The notes under the pieces were generated by a model. The model searched no databases, was not told where the DNA came from, and saw only the letters and a list, made by a program, of their open reading frames with translations. Of a stretch of DNA of 20,570 nucleotides, positions 6,819 to 14,507 are shown in pieces. The translations under genes were made by a program, and so were the position numbers. The first letter of the stretch is position 1; each line of letters begins with the position of its first letter. Source of the DNA: JAKFFN01 sp036675025. GTDB lineage: Bacteria > Sumerlaeota > Sumerlaeia > Sumerlaeales > Sumerlaeaceae. The stretch covers positions 1 to 20,570 of the forward strand of contig JAKFFN010000382.1 in the NCBI GenBank assembly GCA_036675025.1. Direction: 5' to 3'.

Positions 6819-6824
6819 CCTCTC
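6819..6824 (-). promoter_or_regulatory. Ribosome-binding site GAGAGG for the 6813 start
   Basis: GAGAGG on the minus strand lies five bases before the ATG at 6813. Confidence 0.7.
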
Positions 6825-6831
6825 GGGTTTT

Positions 6832-6858
6832 CCTTGCGCCACTTTACAAAGCGCAAGG
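6832..6858 (-). promoter_or_regulatory. Perfect hairpin in the leader of the redoxin-like gene
   Basis: CCTTGCGC (6832-6839) and GCGCAAGG (6851-6858) form a perfect 8-bp stem around 11 bases, which can pair further through UUU/AAA. On the minus-strand mRNA the stem ends seven bases before the GAGAGG ribosome-binding site. There is no T tract, so it is not a classical terminator; a translational or mRNA-stability role is more likely. Confidence 0.6.
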
Positions 6859-6886
6859 CTCCCCCACTCAGATTCAGTAACGCGTG

Positions 6887-6915
6887 ATTGGAAAAACCTC
6901 CACCGGTGCCGTCAA
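6887..6915 (-). promoter_or_regulatory. Candidate sigma-70-type promoter for the redoxin-like gene
   Basis: Read on the minus strand: TTGACG (6910-6915, five of six to the -35 consensus), a 17-base spacer, and TCCAAT (6887-6892, four of six to the -10). Transcription would start near 6880, giving a leader of about 65 bases that contains the perfect hairpin. Confidence 0.4.
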
Positions 6916-7064
6916 TAGATTTCCTTAAAAATCACCTGTACGGCCACAGGATATTTCTCCTGTCACAACAACGATTTCTTAAAATCCAATACTCACTACA
7001 GGCAGCAACGCGTTAAGGGATCTGCACCGAATCTGGGTGCCGATAGCTTGCCAGGGTTGAAATG

Positions 7065-8009
7065 CTATGTCTTCAACACATTCTTCGCAATCTCTCGTAC
7101 GTGCCGGATGTCGGTGCCGCAACAGCCCCCTATGACTCTCAGGTTGGGCAGCTTTTTCACAAGGGGCACGTATTGGCGACCAAACTCTTCCGGGTTGCCT
7201 TCATCAAGAACCTCCGATTCGTCCAGTTCAGCATGGCTCTTGCAGGACGCGTTTGCACGGATAGCTCCGATTCGCTTCAGCCATGGTTCATTCGAGGCGA
7301 GGACGTCGGCGAAGTGAGTGGGGTGGGCGCAGTTGATCATGTAGTAAAGCGGATATTTGTTTGTGGCGGCGTCTACGGCGGCGATGACATCCTTTAGATT
7401 CTGCCCCGTGGGCAGGCTGCCGTCAGTTTCTACGGTAAATGAAATAACGGCCGGAAGACCCGCTGCCCTGGCAGCGCGGGCGATTCCTACGGCTTCTTCC
7501 GCGTAGTTCAGGGTAAAGGCCGTGACCAGGTCGACTTCGGTATCTTTAAACACGTTAATGGGCATGGAGTGGTAATCTTCGGCCTCTTCGGCCGTCATGA
7601 CTTTGGACGGTACGTACCCATCACCGCGTGGGCCAAGTGCGCCGCTGATGACCATGGGGCAGTTGCCAGTCTCAAACTCCCCTCGTAGCTGTTCCATCAG
7701 CTTCACGCTTTTGCGGATGGCTTCGGCGAGTTCGTCTTCGCTGTAGCCGATGCTGGCGGCCCAATCAGGATTAGCGCGCCACGTAGGAGTTTCAAGAATG
7801 AACCCGACGTTGATATCCTGCGCCAGCTTGCAGAAATCGCGGTAATACTGCATCATGGCGTCGGTAGCTGCGCGGTCGCGGAGCAGGTGAAATGCCGCGG
7901 CATTGGGCAGGTCCAGGTTCTTGTGGAAGATCATGTCGGTCTCAAGACCGGCGTCGGTAAGAAACAGGGATTTTCCGAGGAGAGGCAGGTTATGCCGATA
8001 CTTTGCCAT
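7065..8009 (-). CDS. Homocysteine S-methyltransferase family protein
   Basis: This encodes 314 residues of the S-methyl_trans (TIM-barrel) family, which moves a methyl group from S-methylmethionine, betaine or SAM to L-homocysteine, giving methionine in the cytoplasm. The first strand reads FLTDAGLETDM at 16-26. FILETPTWRAN lies at 70-80, and GALGPRGDGY at 123-132. The zinc-binding cysteines are C227 (MINCAHP) and the pair C296/C297 (GGCCGTD), all present. It has no cobalamin domain, so it is not MetH, and it is shorter than MetE. The methyl donor cannot be settled from sequence alone. The ATG at 8009 has GGAG nine bases upstream; the frame is open for 22 codons beyond it, without support. 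It diverges from the EDWGW protein gene. Confidence 0.88.
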   Translation of the reverse strand: MAKYRHNLPLLGKSLFLTDAGLETDMIFHKNLDLPNAAAFHLLRDRAATDAMMQYYRDFCKLAQDINVGFILETPTWRANPDWAASIGYSEDELAEAIRKSVKLMEQLRGEFETGNCPMVISGALGPRGDGYVPSKVMTAEEAEDYHSMPINVFKDTEVDLVTAFTLNYAEEAVGIARAARAAGLPAVISFTVETDGSLPTGQNLKDVIAAVDAATNKYPLYYMINCAHPTHFADVLASNEPWLKRIGAIRANASCKSHAELDESEVLDEGNPEEFGRQYVPLVKKLPNLRVIGGCCGTDIRHVREIAKNVLKT

Positions 8010-8018
8010 TATGAAGGT

Positions 8019-8022
8019 CTCC
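8019..8022 (-). promoter_or_regulatory. Ribosome-binding site GGAG for the 8009 start
   Basis: GGAG on the minus strand, nine bases before the ATG, supports the 314-residue form of the methyltransferase over the longer open frame. Confidence 0.6.
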
Positions 8023-8178
8023 GGTGAGTGTGTCGATTTTGGCAAATCCGCTTTGAGCGCGCGGGTGCGGCTCACGGGTTCTCGTTGAACTAGCCCATTA
8101 CTTCCTTAAATATCAACTAAAATTAACACCAGCCGCTTTTCCCTTTACCGTCTCCGTCGTGTGCCCTAACACGCCCTC

Positions 8179-8595
8179 ATGACCGAACCAGGGGCGACAG
8201 GCCAGCGCGGCGGGCAACAGCAGGTAAGTTTTGTTTCGGATGCATTTCCACGCTGTGAAGAAGATGACATGCAGGTAAACCGCGACCGTTGGGGCCACAG
8301 GGCTGCAGATTACCTGCGTGGAGAGCTGGCGGCCCGGGGCTTACAGGCGCACGGACCGGTAGGAGAAGACTGGGGCTGGGCGCTGAGCGTAATGCATGGT
8401 AAAAACATGTACCTGGTGGGCTGTGGCATTGTGCACGGGGAAGAGAACATGTTCCTCGTAATTCTCGATCCGATACGCCCCTTCCTGAGCCTGTTCGGGA
8501 AGAAGCCGGACCCGACACCCGTGGCTTCAGCGATTGATGACATTTTGCGGAGCAACCCGGACATACGTGATATTGAGTGGGAGCCGGGGAATTAA
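8179..8595 (+). CDS. Uncharacterised small protein with EDWGW motif
   Basis: This encodes 138 residues, soluble, with no signal peptide. The layout is FVSDAFPRCEEDD (about 18-30), NRDRWGHRAADYLRGELAARG (34-54), PVGEDWGWALSV (60-71), then a beta-rich part with GCGIVHGEENMFLVIL, and a C-terminal helix with IDDILRSNPDIRDIEWEPG. From memory this resembles a family of small hypothetical bacterial proteins sharing an EDWGW core and a WE near the end; I know no proven function. The start at 8179 is the only ATG before the conserved-looking part and follows an in-frame stop 12 bases upstream, but no ribosome-binding site is visible. The antisense frame is open over the same stretch, but the plus frame has the more protein-like composition and shares the convergent terminator with ppc. 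Confidence 0.75.
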   Translation: MTEPGATGQRGGQQQVSFVSDAFPRCEEDDMQVNRDRWGHRAADYLRGELAARGLQAHGPVGEDWGWALSVMHGKNMYLVGCGIVHGEENMFLVILDPIRPFLSLFGKKPDPTPVASAIDDILRSNPDIRDIEWEPGN

Positions 8596-8626
8596 GCAAG
8601 AAACCTGAACGAATTTGACGCAGTGT

Positions 8627-8656
8627 CGCAAAGGACGCATAGAAATCCGCAAAGAA
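8627..8656. repeat. Degenerate CGCAAAGG-type repeat
   Basis: CGCAAAGG, ACGCATAG and CCGCAAAG follow each other in the spacer between the EDWGW gene and the ppc terminator. They resemble the 8-mer words at 3-26. This is probably a decayed copy of the same dispersed intergenic repeat. Confidence 0.4.
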
Positions 8657-8698
8657 AAAACACCCGCCAATCCGGAGATAATAATGGATTAGCGGGTG
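8652..8698 (-). terminator. Intrinsic terminator of ppc
   Basis: Arms CACCCGCCAATCC (8661-8673) and GGATTAGCGGGTG (8686-8698) pair over 13 bp with one mismatch, around a 12-base loop. On the minus strand the stem is followed by TTTTTTCTTT, as expected for ppc, whose stop is 29 bases away. On the plus strand it is followed only by GAGTTTTGG, so it may weakly stop the converging EDWGW gene as well. Confidence 0.9.
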
Positions 8699-8726
8699 GA
8701 GTTTTGGCTACATCAAGACAGAGCGA

Positions 8727-11726
8727 TTAGCCGGTGCTTTGCATTCCGGCGGCTACGCTGGTGATGCTAAGGAGCAGCGGTTCATTCCAGGCGTTGCTGC
8801 GATTCTGCTCTTCGGGCGGCAGGCGATCCCACAGTTCCATGAGCATAACCTGAAGCCGGTTTATGGGGAACACAGCCGGGTTGCGAAGTTGGACAGTGCT
8901 CTGCACCACGGGCGATGTAGAAAGCAGGCGCTCCTGGCCCGTAACCTGCAGCACCCAGTGGCTGGCGCGTTCATATTCCTGCACGATGGTATCGTGAAAG
9001 CGCTTGCCGAGACTTTCCGGCTTAACGCGGCCGGCGTAGTGGGCGGCGGTGGGCAGGTGCGTGCGGACAAGCTCCAGCTGGGCGTTGTCGACAATTGTGC
9101 GGAAGAACGGCCACTCACGGTACATGGCGCGGAGCTCTTCAAGATTCTCGGGTTTCTGCCCGGCGTAGTGCTCAAGTGCAGCGCCGAGGCCATACCAACC
9201 GGGAACAACGTAACGGCTCTGAACCCAGGCAAACACCCACGGGATTGCGCGGAGTTCATCCATGCCGTTCAGTGCTCCGCCGCCGCGGGCCGCAGGGCGG
9301 GATGTGATGGGCAACTGGCTGATGTGGGCGATAGGCGTGGCCTGGGCATAGAACTCCCAGAATTCCGGATCTTCGTGTACCATCTGGCGGTAAACCTGGC
9401 GCGAGTGGGCTGCCATCTCCATCATGGCGGGACCGAAGCGGTCATGGCTGCGTCCTTCGGCAGCCGGCGAAGGAGTAGCCTGGCTCACCTCTACCTGGTC
9501 GCCGAAAATACGCGCTGGATCATCGTAGAGCGCAAGCAGCACAGAGTTAACGATCTGCTCCAGATGGCGGTGTGCCATAGGTCGCAGCGCGTAACGGAAA
9601 GAAACGACTTCGCCCTGCTCGGTAAAACGGATGCGGCCGGTAAAGGAACCGCGCGGCTGCGAAAGAATAGCGCGACTGGCGCGGCCGCCACCGCGGCCAA
9701 CTGTTCCGCCGCGGCCGTGGAAGAACCGGAAATCAACTTTCGCATTTCTGCATGCGGCGGAGAGACGGTCCTGCGTATCCTGCAGATTCCAGTTGGCGGC
9801 CAGGTAGCCGCCGTCTTTGCTGCTGTCTGAGTAGCCGAGCATCAGCTCCTGGAAATTGTTACGGGCTTCCAGGTGCAGACGGAAGGTGTCATTGGTAAAC
9901 ATCTCGCCGAGCAACTGGTCGCAATGCTGAAGATCTTCGATTGTTTCAAAAAGGGGAACTATGTCGAGATCACTCTCAAGGCGGCGGGTCGCGCTTTCGC
10001 TTTCTGTTGCCCGCTCGGTCTTCCAGCGTACAAGCCCGGCTTCCTTTGCCAGCACCAGCACTTCCAGCATATCGCTGACCTGGTGGGTCATGCTGATAAC
10101 GTACGCGGTAATGCTTTCGCGGCTGAGTTTTTCACGAGCCTGGCGAATGGTATCGAAAACGCCTAGGGTCTTCATGGCCAGGGGCGAACCGGCCCAACCG
10201 CGCGGGAGCAGCGGCCGCGATGACAGTAGTTCCTTTGCGAGCAGATCGATTTTCTCTTTTTCCGGGAGACCGCTATAGGTCTCGCCCGGCTTGAGAATAC
10301 CAGCCGCTTCGAACACTTCGTCGAGCACACGGGCGTGTTCGTCGCTGTGCTGACGCACATCAAGCGAGGCCATGTGAAACCCGAAGGTGCGCGCCTGCAC
10401 AAGGAGACGCTGCAACAGGCCGCTCTCCGCAAGCACCTGGGTAGACTTCTGCTTCAGAGCGTGTTCGATAGATTGCAGATCCTGCACGAATTCGTCTGCG
10501 GATGTGTAGGCCGCGGATGCAACTTCTTCAAAGTCATCGCGGGAGAGATCGTGATGCTGCAGGTGCTCAAGACGACGGAGAGTATCCTGCAGGCGCCGCT
10601 CAATATAGGTGAGCTTCAGGGCGTAGGGCTGCTGGCGGAAGCGGTCGAGCTCTTCCATGTCCAGCGTGATAAGGCTCGCATCCTTCTGCAGAGATTCCTG
10701 CAGTTCATCCGAGAGTTCTACCAGGCGCGATGACAGGGAAAGTTCGCGCTTTAGCGGCTCAATGCAGGAGAGATAATGGTTAAGGATAACGTTCTGATGG
10801 TAAAGAACGGTTGCCCAGGTGATCTGCGGAGTGACATTCGGATTGCCGTCGCGGTCACCGCCTACCCATGAATGGTAGCGGATAAATGTGCCAATCTGAA
10901 ACTCGTGGTCAGGATAGGCTTTTGCCAGGGCGTTTTTCAGATCGTGATGCAGCCAGGAAACAACGTCGACTATGGTCCGCTGAAAAAAGTACACGGAGTT
11001 GTTTACTTCGTCCATCACCGACATGCGACCAGAGCGCAGTTCTGCAGTATTCCAGAGCGCAATGAGCTGGCGGAAGAGTTCCTCATCAGTCTGCTGCGAA
11101 GGCAGATCCAGTGGGCGATCAAGGCGCGAGGCATCAATGGGCAACTCGCGCTGGCTGAGGGCATCGGCGAAAGCGAGAAGCTTGTCCATTACCACGCGAC
11201 GTCGAGCTTCGGTCGGGTGAGCCGTAATGGTGGGGATAATTTCCACCTTGTCGAGAAGCGCCTGCATTTCTTCAGCGCTGACGCCTGCGGCTGAAAGGCG
11301 TGATACGGCGTCGCCGATGGATTCTGGACGCCACTGTGATTTCCTGTTCGCATCGGCAGCCTGGCGTGCCTGGCGCTTGCGATTCGCGTGAACGATTTCC
11401 TTCTGTTCTGCCGTATTAACCAACTGAAACAGGACGGTAAAGGCACGCAAAACCCGGGAAACAATTGCGGGATCATTGAGAGCGGGAAATTCTGACAGGA
11501 GCTTGTCTGTCAGTTGGCCCGATTCAATTGGCTCGTGCCCGGTGCTATTGCTATCGGCAGCGCACTGCGCATACAGAGCCCGTGCCACATCTATTACCTG
11601 CTTCTCCCCTTCAGTAAGAAGGAGACGCCCCAGGAGCTGGTCAATCAGCTCAATGTCTGCTGCCAGGGCTTCAGGCAACCCGTATTCGAGCGGGCTTAAT
11701 CCGAGAAAGTTTGTATAATCTGCCAT
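8727..11726 (-). CDS. ppc: Phosphoenolpyruvate carboxylase
   Basis: This encodes 999 residues, somewhat longer than E. coli PEPC (883). The enzyme adds bicarbonate to PEP to give oxaloacetate, replenishing the TCA cycle in the cytoplasm. Signatures are complete: TITAHPTEARRR with catalytic H170, VGGDRDGNPNV (288-298), GYSDSSKDGGY (631-641) and the FHGRGGTVGRGGG active-site loop (669-681). Aligned by eye with E. coli, two of the four aspartate-inhibitor residues are kept (R678 for R587, R948 for R832) and two differ: R888 for K773, and S997 for N881, so the protein ends QSTG instead of the usual (R/Q)NTG. The insert around 183-215 and the Glu/Ser-rich stretch 571-583 account for part of the extra length. 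No strong ribosome-binding site precedes the ATG. It has its own terminator and is probably monocistronic. Confidence 0.97.
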   Translation of the reverse strand: MADYTNFLGLSPLEYGLPEALAADIELIDQLLGRLLLTEGEKQVIDVARALYAQCAADSNSTGHEPIESGQLTDKLLSEFPALNDPAIVSRVLRAFTVLFQLVNTAEQKEIVHANRKRQARQAADANRKSQWRPESIGDAVSRLSAAGVSAEEMQALLDKVEIIPTITAHPTEARRRVVMDKLLAFADALSQRELPIDASRLDRPLDLPSQQTDEELFRQLIALWNTAELRSGRMSVMDEVNNSVYFFQRTIVDVVSWLHHDLKNALAKAYPDHEFQIGTFIRYHSWVGGDRDGNPNVTPQITWATVLYHQNVILNHYLSCIEPLKRELSLSSRLVELSDELQESLQKDASLITLDMEELDRFRQQPYALKLTYIERRLQDTLRRLEHLQHHDLSRDDFEEVASAAYTSADEFVQDLQSIEHALKQKSTQVLAESGLLQRLLVQARTFGFHMASLDVRQHSDEHARVLDEVFEAAGILKPGETYSGLPEKEKIDLLAKELLSSRPLLPRGWAGSPLAMKTLGVFDTIRQAREKLSRESITAYVISMTHQVSDMLEVLVLAKEAGLVRWKTERATESESATRRLESDLDIVPLFETIEDLQHCDQLLGEMFTNDTFRLHLEARNNFQELMLGYSDSSKDGGYLAANWNLQDTQDRLSAACRNAKVDFRFFHGRGGTVGRGGGRASRAILSQPRGSFTGRIRFTEQGEVVSFRYALRPMAHRHLEQIVNSVLLALYDDPARIFGDQVEVSQATPSPAAEGRSHDRFGPAMMEMAAHSRQVYRQMVHEDPEFWEFYAQATPIAHISQLPITSRPAARGGGALNGMDELRAIPWVFAWVQSRYVVPGWYGLGAALEHYAGQKPENLEELRAMYREWPFFRTIVDNAQLELVRTHLPTAAHYAGRVKPESLGKRFHDTIVQEYERASHWVLQVTGQERLLSTSPVVQSTVQLRNPAVFPINRLQVMLMELWDRLPPEEQNRSNAWNEPLLLSITSVAAGMQSTG

Positions 11727-11792
11727 AATGTTAACTGGATGGCATTACACACCCATCCCACATAGCATACACAAGCGCATTTTTTTTGGGTA

Positions 11793-11849
11793 AGAAAAAT
11801 GAAAAGCCGGCATTGCCTCCGGCGTGAAAACGCAGGGAACAATGCCAGC
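11793..11849 (-). terminator. Intrinsic terminator of the Cys-rich protein gene
   Basis: GCCGGCATTG (11806-11815) pairs with CAATGCCAGC (11840-11849) with one wobble. An inner GCGT-GAAA-ACGC stem sits at 11822-11833. On the minus strand the stem is followed by TTTTCATTTTTCTT. It lies about 70 bases after the stop of the small exported gene and before ppc, separating the two transcripts. Confidence 0.8.
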
Positions 11850-11918
11850 ATTCAAACTTAAGGTATCAGGTGTTATGCAAAGCGGTTAGCGTTGCACTCC
11901 TGAACAGCCTGAAGTCTG

Positions 11919-12179
11919 TTACAGGATACCAAGAATGCCGAGGCCGAACAGGCCGGAACGACGGCAAGGATCGCAAGGATCACAGACCGGCTGGCAAACT
12001 GGACGGCATACCGGACGACAGACCGGTTGGCATACCGGCTGACATGGATTGTGGTAGGCCGGCTGAGGAGCCCACTGCTGGGGCTGATGGTGCGGACCAC
12101 AATAAGCGCTGGCTACTGCCGGGGCGCCTAAAGTCATACCTAAAACAAGGGCGGCCGCGATTGAGAGCTTCTTCGACAT
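11919..12179 (-). CDS. Tiny exported protein with Cys-x-Pro-Val repeats
   Basis: This encodes 86 residues. The signal peptide is residues 1-25 (MSKKLSIAAALVLG..., cleavage near ASA). A His/Gln/Pro/Trp-rich stretch follows (CGPHHQPQQWAPQPAYHNP), then a strict tetrapeptide repeat: cysteines at 46, 50, 54, 58, 62 and 66, each separated by QPV or RPV, then DPC DPC at 67-72. The tail RRSGLFGLGILGIL is hydrophobic. Nine cysteines in about 60 mature residues suggest metal binding or a disulfide-crosslinked envelope or coat component. I recognise no family and assign no function. The ATG at 12179 is fixed by GGAGG seven bases upstream, though the frame is open for 13 more codons. It has its own terminator and the same signal / low-complexity / hydrophobic-tail build as the 5987-6313 protein. 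Confidence 0.78.
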   Translation of the reverse strand: MSKKLSIAAALVLGMTLGAPAVASAYCGPHHQPQQWAPQPAYHNPCQPVCQPVCRPVCRPVCQPVCDPCDPCRRSGLFGLGILGIL

Positions 12180-12186
12180 TTTACTA

Positions 12187-12191
12187 CCTCC
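12187..12191 (-). promoter_or_regulatory. Shine-Dalgarno GGAGG fixing the 12179 start
   Basis: GGAGG on the minus strand, seven bases before the ATG, decides the start of the Cys-rich protein. A short TGCCA-AA-TGGCA palindrome lies 14 bases further upstream (12206-12217), again a leader hairpin candidate. Confidence 0.85.
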
Positions 12192-12299
12192 GAGATGGAA
12201 TTTTTTGCCATTTGGCATTCTGGCTCAGGCATGTCGCATATTCAATGCCATTTCTGCACAACGCCGGTGCAAGGTGGTCTGCTTAACATGCTAATTCGT

Positions 12300-14504
12300 C
12301 TACCGGGCGGACAGTGGAGCTACAATAATATCAATAGGTTGTACGTTGGCGCGGGGCGATGGCAATCCGTGGCGTATAACAGCTTCAGCATCCGCCTTCG
12401 CGAGCAGTTCATGCACGATAGGTCGTAATTTTTCCCAATCACGATCGCGATAAAAAGGCGGGTACAAATCTTCAGGATGAGGCGTTGCACTGTAGGCGAC
12501 GCGAGGATCTTCTCCCGGGGCCACGCCGAGCCGCAGCAGTTGCTGTTTGCGCGCATACTGCTGGATGTAACGGAGCAGTTCCTGCCGGTTGATCAGAATA
12601 TGCGTGTAACCGGCATCGGCGAGGAGCTGCCATGCCTGATCTGCGCTGGTGGCGGAGCGGATGGTGTTAAGAAGTACGGAGTCGTCCCACACGACATTGT
12701 AATCTACAGGAAGGTCGGCGGCGCGGCGGCGGAACAGGTACGGGCGCGCCTCGTAGACCAGCAGCAGTTTTCCGCCGGCTATCTGCTTGCGGATATCGGT
12801 AAGAGTTTTACCGAGATCGCCAAGGTTCTTTTCGAGAAATACTTCCCGCGGGGTGGCAGGATCATCGGGCCGGTGGGCGGCGCTGGTCGGATAAAAATCC
12901 AGAACGTAATCGACGGCACCGGATTCTTTCAGTTTCAGCGCGTAGGTGGCTGTCTGGAGTGTGCAATAGGTCATCACCAGGCCAGCGAGAATACGCCGTG
13001 AAATTTTTGACGGAAGGGACATGATGCCGGCAATGGCTGTGGAAGAAACCAGGACCATGGCAGGCAGAAGAAAACGGTCCTGACTTTCACGAACCAGGTT
13101 CCAGAGGAGAAACGCAACGGCTGAGAATACCGCTACGCGGATGGCAATGGTGCGGTGGGATGTGAACAGGACGGACAGGCAGGCAACTAGATAAAGCCAT
13201 ACGAACTCGTGGAGGCGCGGGAGCAAAGACGTCCAGTATGGCACGGAAAGAAACGACTGCGGGAAGTGGCTTTCGATGTAGAACTTCTCCCGCGCAATGC
13301 CCGCGGCATCACCTGGCCGGAAGATACTGACGAAAAAGGGTTCGAGGGGATTGCCGTATATGATTACGTTTTTGCCAAACCACACGATGAGGGGTATGGC
13401 AGCGGCAAGAAGCATCAGAAAAATGATTCGAACCGGAGGACGGGCCGGGCGCGACAGCAATGCAGAGAGGCATATCAGCAGCCAGGGCAACAGGTAGAGC
13501 TGGGCCACGGTATATTTGCTGGCCAGTGCGGTGCTGAAGAGAAAGAGCGAAGGAAGAAAGAGCGCAGGGACTCCGCTGGTTTGTGCAGGAAATTTTCCGG
13601 CGGCGCGCAGAGCGGTTAAAAAAGCAGTGATGATCAACAGCGCTACGGGGGCATCAATCATCGCATCTATGGAAACATCCAGCATCACTGGCAGCGTAAC
13701 GGCAGCCAATGCGGCAAGCAACTGGCCTGTGCGATTAACACCCCACCGGCGCACAAAGACAGCGGCGGCGTAGCCGCAGGCAAGAACGCAGACTGCGTTG
13801 AAAACCTTGGGTGCGGTGTCGATATAGGGCGCCAGCGAAAGTCCGACGAAGTAGAGCGACTCTATGGGGAAGGGAAACCGCGCATAGAAGTTGTGGGGCA
13901 TGGCGATGAACTGCGCAGTGCCGTTTGGGCGGAGGTAGTCGCTCCAGGCGCCAAGATGATATTCCGTCACGTCAAACAGAAGCGGCGGTGTGAGAGAGAA
14001 GATCAGCAGAAGTAGGGCAACCGCGAAGAACACTGCGCCCGCAGCCATGGATTGCCAAATGCCGGACTGCCCGTTTGAGGGTCGGACTGCTGTTTTTGGC
14101 AGAAGATCTTTCCATAAAGGAAGTCCTGCAAGCATGCCGATAATTGCCAGAATTCCGGCAGAAACGGCGTTTAGCGAGATCGTGAACCCGAGCAGACCTG
14201 CCGCACTGGAAAGAATGCCGATACCAACTGAAAAGGCGAACAGCAGGCGTTCTGTGGGATGCAGTCCCGGCCCGGCGCGTCGTACTAAAATGTCTCCCCA
14301 ACCGGCGCAGGCCAGTGCAAGCACCACACCTGGCAGCAATGAAATCAGGATAGAGTATAGACGAAGGCTCCAGAAACTGAGCAGCGCCGGATCGAACGAA
14401 AGCAGCAGCGCGACGGCCGCCAGGCCTGTGAGCAACAGCACGTGAAGCCGTCGGCGACGGCCTGGATCATTTGCTGCGGCTAATCTTTCCGGACCATCAA
14501 CCAT
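12300..14504 (-). CDS. Multi-pass membrane protein, GT-C (PMT/ArnT-like) glycosyltransferase candidate
   Basis: This encodes 734 residues. About a dozen hydrophobic segments run from residue 20 to about 545 (for example 22-37, 51-68, 88-108, 113-130, 151-171). After the fifth or sixth comes a long extracytoplasmic loop with FDVTEYHLGAWSDYL (177-191) and FPFPIESLYFVGL (210-222), the acidic/YHL pattern seen in GT-C transferases that use polyprenyl-phosphate sugars. A soluble C-terminal part (about 560-734), with THILINRQELLRYIQQY, is also typical of such proteins. The likely role is transferring a sugar to a lipid, protein or polysaccharide at the outer face of the inner membrane. Donor and acceptor are unknown. 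Its ATG is three bases after the stop of the M55 peptidase gene, so the two are probably translationally coupled. Confidence 0.75.
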   Translation of the reverse strand: MVDGPERLAAANDPGRRRRLHVLLLTGLAAVALLLSFDPALLSFWSLRLYSILISLLPGVVLALACAGWGDILVRRAGPGLHPTERLLFAFSVGIGILSSAAGLLGFTISLNAVSAGILAIIGMLAGLPLWKDLLPKTAVRPSNGQSGIWQSMAAGAVFFAVALLLLIFSLTPPLLFDVTEYHLGAWSDYLRPNGTAQFIAMPHNFYARFPFPIESLYFVGLSLAPYIDTAPKVFNAVCVLACGYAAAVFVRRWGVNRTGQLLAALAAVTLPVMLDVSIDAMIDAPVALLIITAFLTALRAAGKFPAQTSGVPALFLPSLFLFSTALASKYTVAQLYLLPWLLICLSALLSRPARPPVRIIFLMLLAAAIPLIVWFGKNVIIYGNPLEPFFVSIFRPGDAAGIAREKFYIESHFPQSFLSVPYWTSLLPRLHEFVWLYLVACLSVLFTSHRTIAIRVAVFSAVAFLLWNLVRESQDRFLLPAMVLVSSTAIAGIMSLPSKISRRILAGLVMTYCTLQTATYALKLKESGAVDYVLDFYPTSAAHRPDDPATPREVFLEKNLGDLGKTLTDIRKQIAGGKLLLVYEARPYLFRRRAADLPVDYNVVWDDSVLLNTIRSATSADQAWQLLADAGYTHILINRQELLRYIQQYARKQQLLRLGVAPGEDPRVAYSATPHPEDLYPPFYRDRDWEKLRPIVHELLAKADAEAVIRHGLPSPRANVQPIDIIVAPLSAR

Positions 14505-14507
14505 CGG

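Noticed and set aside
6949..6976. ACAGGA/TCCTGT inverted repeat as terminator of the homocysteine methyltransferase gene
   Set aside because: The stem is only 6 bp and no T tract follows on either strand.
8177..8599. Minus-strand 140-codon frame opposite the EDWGW gene
   Set aside because: Its translation is rich in Pro, Ser, Cys and Arg with no domain pattern; the plus frame shows conserved-looking motifs and better composition.
8739..9830. Plus-strand open frame of 363 codons
   Set aside because: It lies wholly antisense to ppc, whose motifs are complete; the translated composition (many His, Arg, Gly and Ala) is that of a mirror frame in G+C-rich DNA.
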